DNA of 21,935 nt from the NCBI GenBank assembly GCA_027021085.1, contig JALUVB010000297.1, positions 1 through 21,935 of the forward strand. The letters run 5' to 3'. Position numbers and translations under genes: made by a program. Shown here in pieces: positions 21,579 to 21,935 of the stretch (positions are counted from its first letter, which is position 1; every line of letters begins with the position of its first letter). Under the pieces are notes generated by a model. It worked only from the letters and a program-made list of their open reading frames with translations, did no database searches and had not been told where the DNA came from. Source of the stretch: a bacterium. Its GTDB lineage: Bacteria; CAIJMQ01; JAADFP01.

Positions 21579-21935
21579 GTGGAAAAAGCTTTTGTTACGC
21601 CTTTAAGGTTTGCCTGTATAGAAGGCTGCGGCCTCTGCTGCAGTTACCGGGTAAAAGTGGAGAGAGAAGAAATTAAAAGGATAGAAAAACTGTCTCGGGA
21701 AAAGTTTCTGCGGGATGAAGGAGAATTCATGAGAAAACAGAACGGATACTGCATATTTCTGGACAAAGATAACAAATGCAGTATTTATTCTGAAAGACCA
21801 TCCCAATGCAGGACTTTCCCTTTTTACTTAGAGAGGGGGCAGATAGACATTGACCTGAGCTGTCCCGGGGTAGGTAAAGGAGAATTAGTAGAAAAATCCT
21901 TCTGGGCAGAACTGGTCAAATACTCCCCTGCTTCA
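21579..21935 (+). CDS. YkgJ-type Cys-cluster protein (partial, runs off right edge)
   Basis: 119 residues visible. Begins at GTG 21579, nine nt after the transaldolase stop, with AGCAGGTAAAG as a weak ribosome site. Motifs: FACIEGCGLCC, then NGYCIFLDKDNKCSIYSERP and CRTFPFY, the cysteine pattern of the YkgJ/UPF0153 zinc- or iron-chelating domain, and a further Cys in LSCPGVG. Function of the family is unknown; it is often annotated as an Fe-S or zinc oxidoreductase-like protein. Whether it belongs functionally to the cluster is unclear. Confidence 0.85.
   Translation, partial: MEKAFVTPLRFACIEGCGLCCSYRVKVEREEIKRIEKLSREKFLRDEGEFMRKQNGYCIFLDKDNKCSIYSERPSQCRTFPFYLERGQIDIDLSCPGVGKGELVEKSFWAELVKYSPAS

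Overview
Bacterial DNA of moderate GC, with strong AGGAGG-type ribosome binding sites, tight operons and occasional TTG/GTG starts. The taxon cannot be assigned from the window. The content (several PAS/GAF cyclic-di-GMP proteins including a MEDS sensor, an ars operon, and a sugar/organosulfur-type cluster) and the odd intergenic heptad repeats suggest a poorly characterised, probably anaerobic, environmental bacterium. There are no rRNA, tRNA, CRISPR or IS elements in view.

Left part (1-8356, all minus strand): four large signalling proteins. In transcription order they are a PAS3-HD-GYP protein (8356-6503), a MEDS-PAS-GAF-HD-GYP protein (6376-4175), a PAS2-degenerate GGDEF-EAL protein (4170-2191) and a GAF-PAS2-GGDEF protein that runs off the left edge (1735-1). 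Together they look like one apparently active diguanylate cyclase and three c-di-GMP phosphodiesterases. The 455-nt gap before the last gene is full of degenerate 7-bp tandem repeats, and the same repeat family recurs at 10667-10739.

Divergent region (8357-8680): twin palindromes, direct repeats and a hairpin, followed by a TATAAT box reading into a compact arsR-acr3-arsC arsenic resistance operon (8681-10606).

Right part (10851-21935, all plus strand): a long, tightly spaced gene run. It opens with a FadR-type GntR regulator that may control itself, then an HPr-kinase-like P-loop protein, a phosphosulfolactate synthase (ComA) family protein, a YeiH-type membrane protein, a LarA-type nickel-pincer racemase/epimerase, an EamA transporter, an unusual NagB-fold protein, a GlmU-like left-handed beta-helix protein, two Gfo/Idh/MocA oxidoreductases, an FSA/TalC-type transaldolase and the start of a YkgJ-type Cys-cluster protein. 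ComA, an anion-exporter-like protein, a 2-hydroxyacid racemase and an aldolase/transaldolase beside sugar isomerase and oxidoreductase genes suggest an uncharacterised route that joins sugar metabolism to C3-sulfonates such as sulfolactate. That pathway is an inference. The individual family assignments are solid for most genes.
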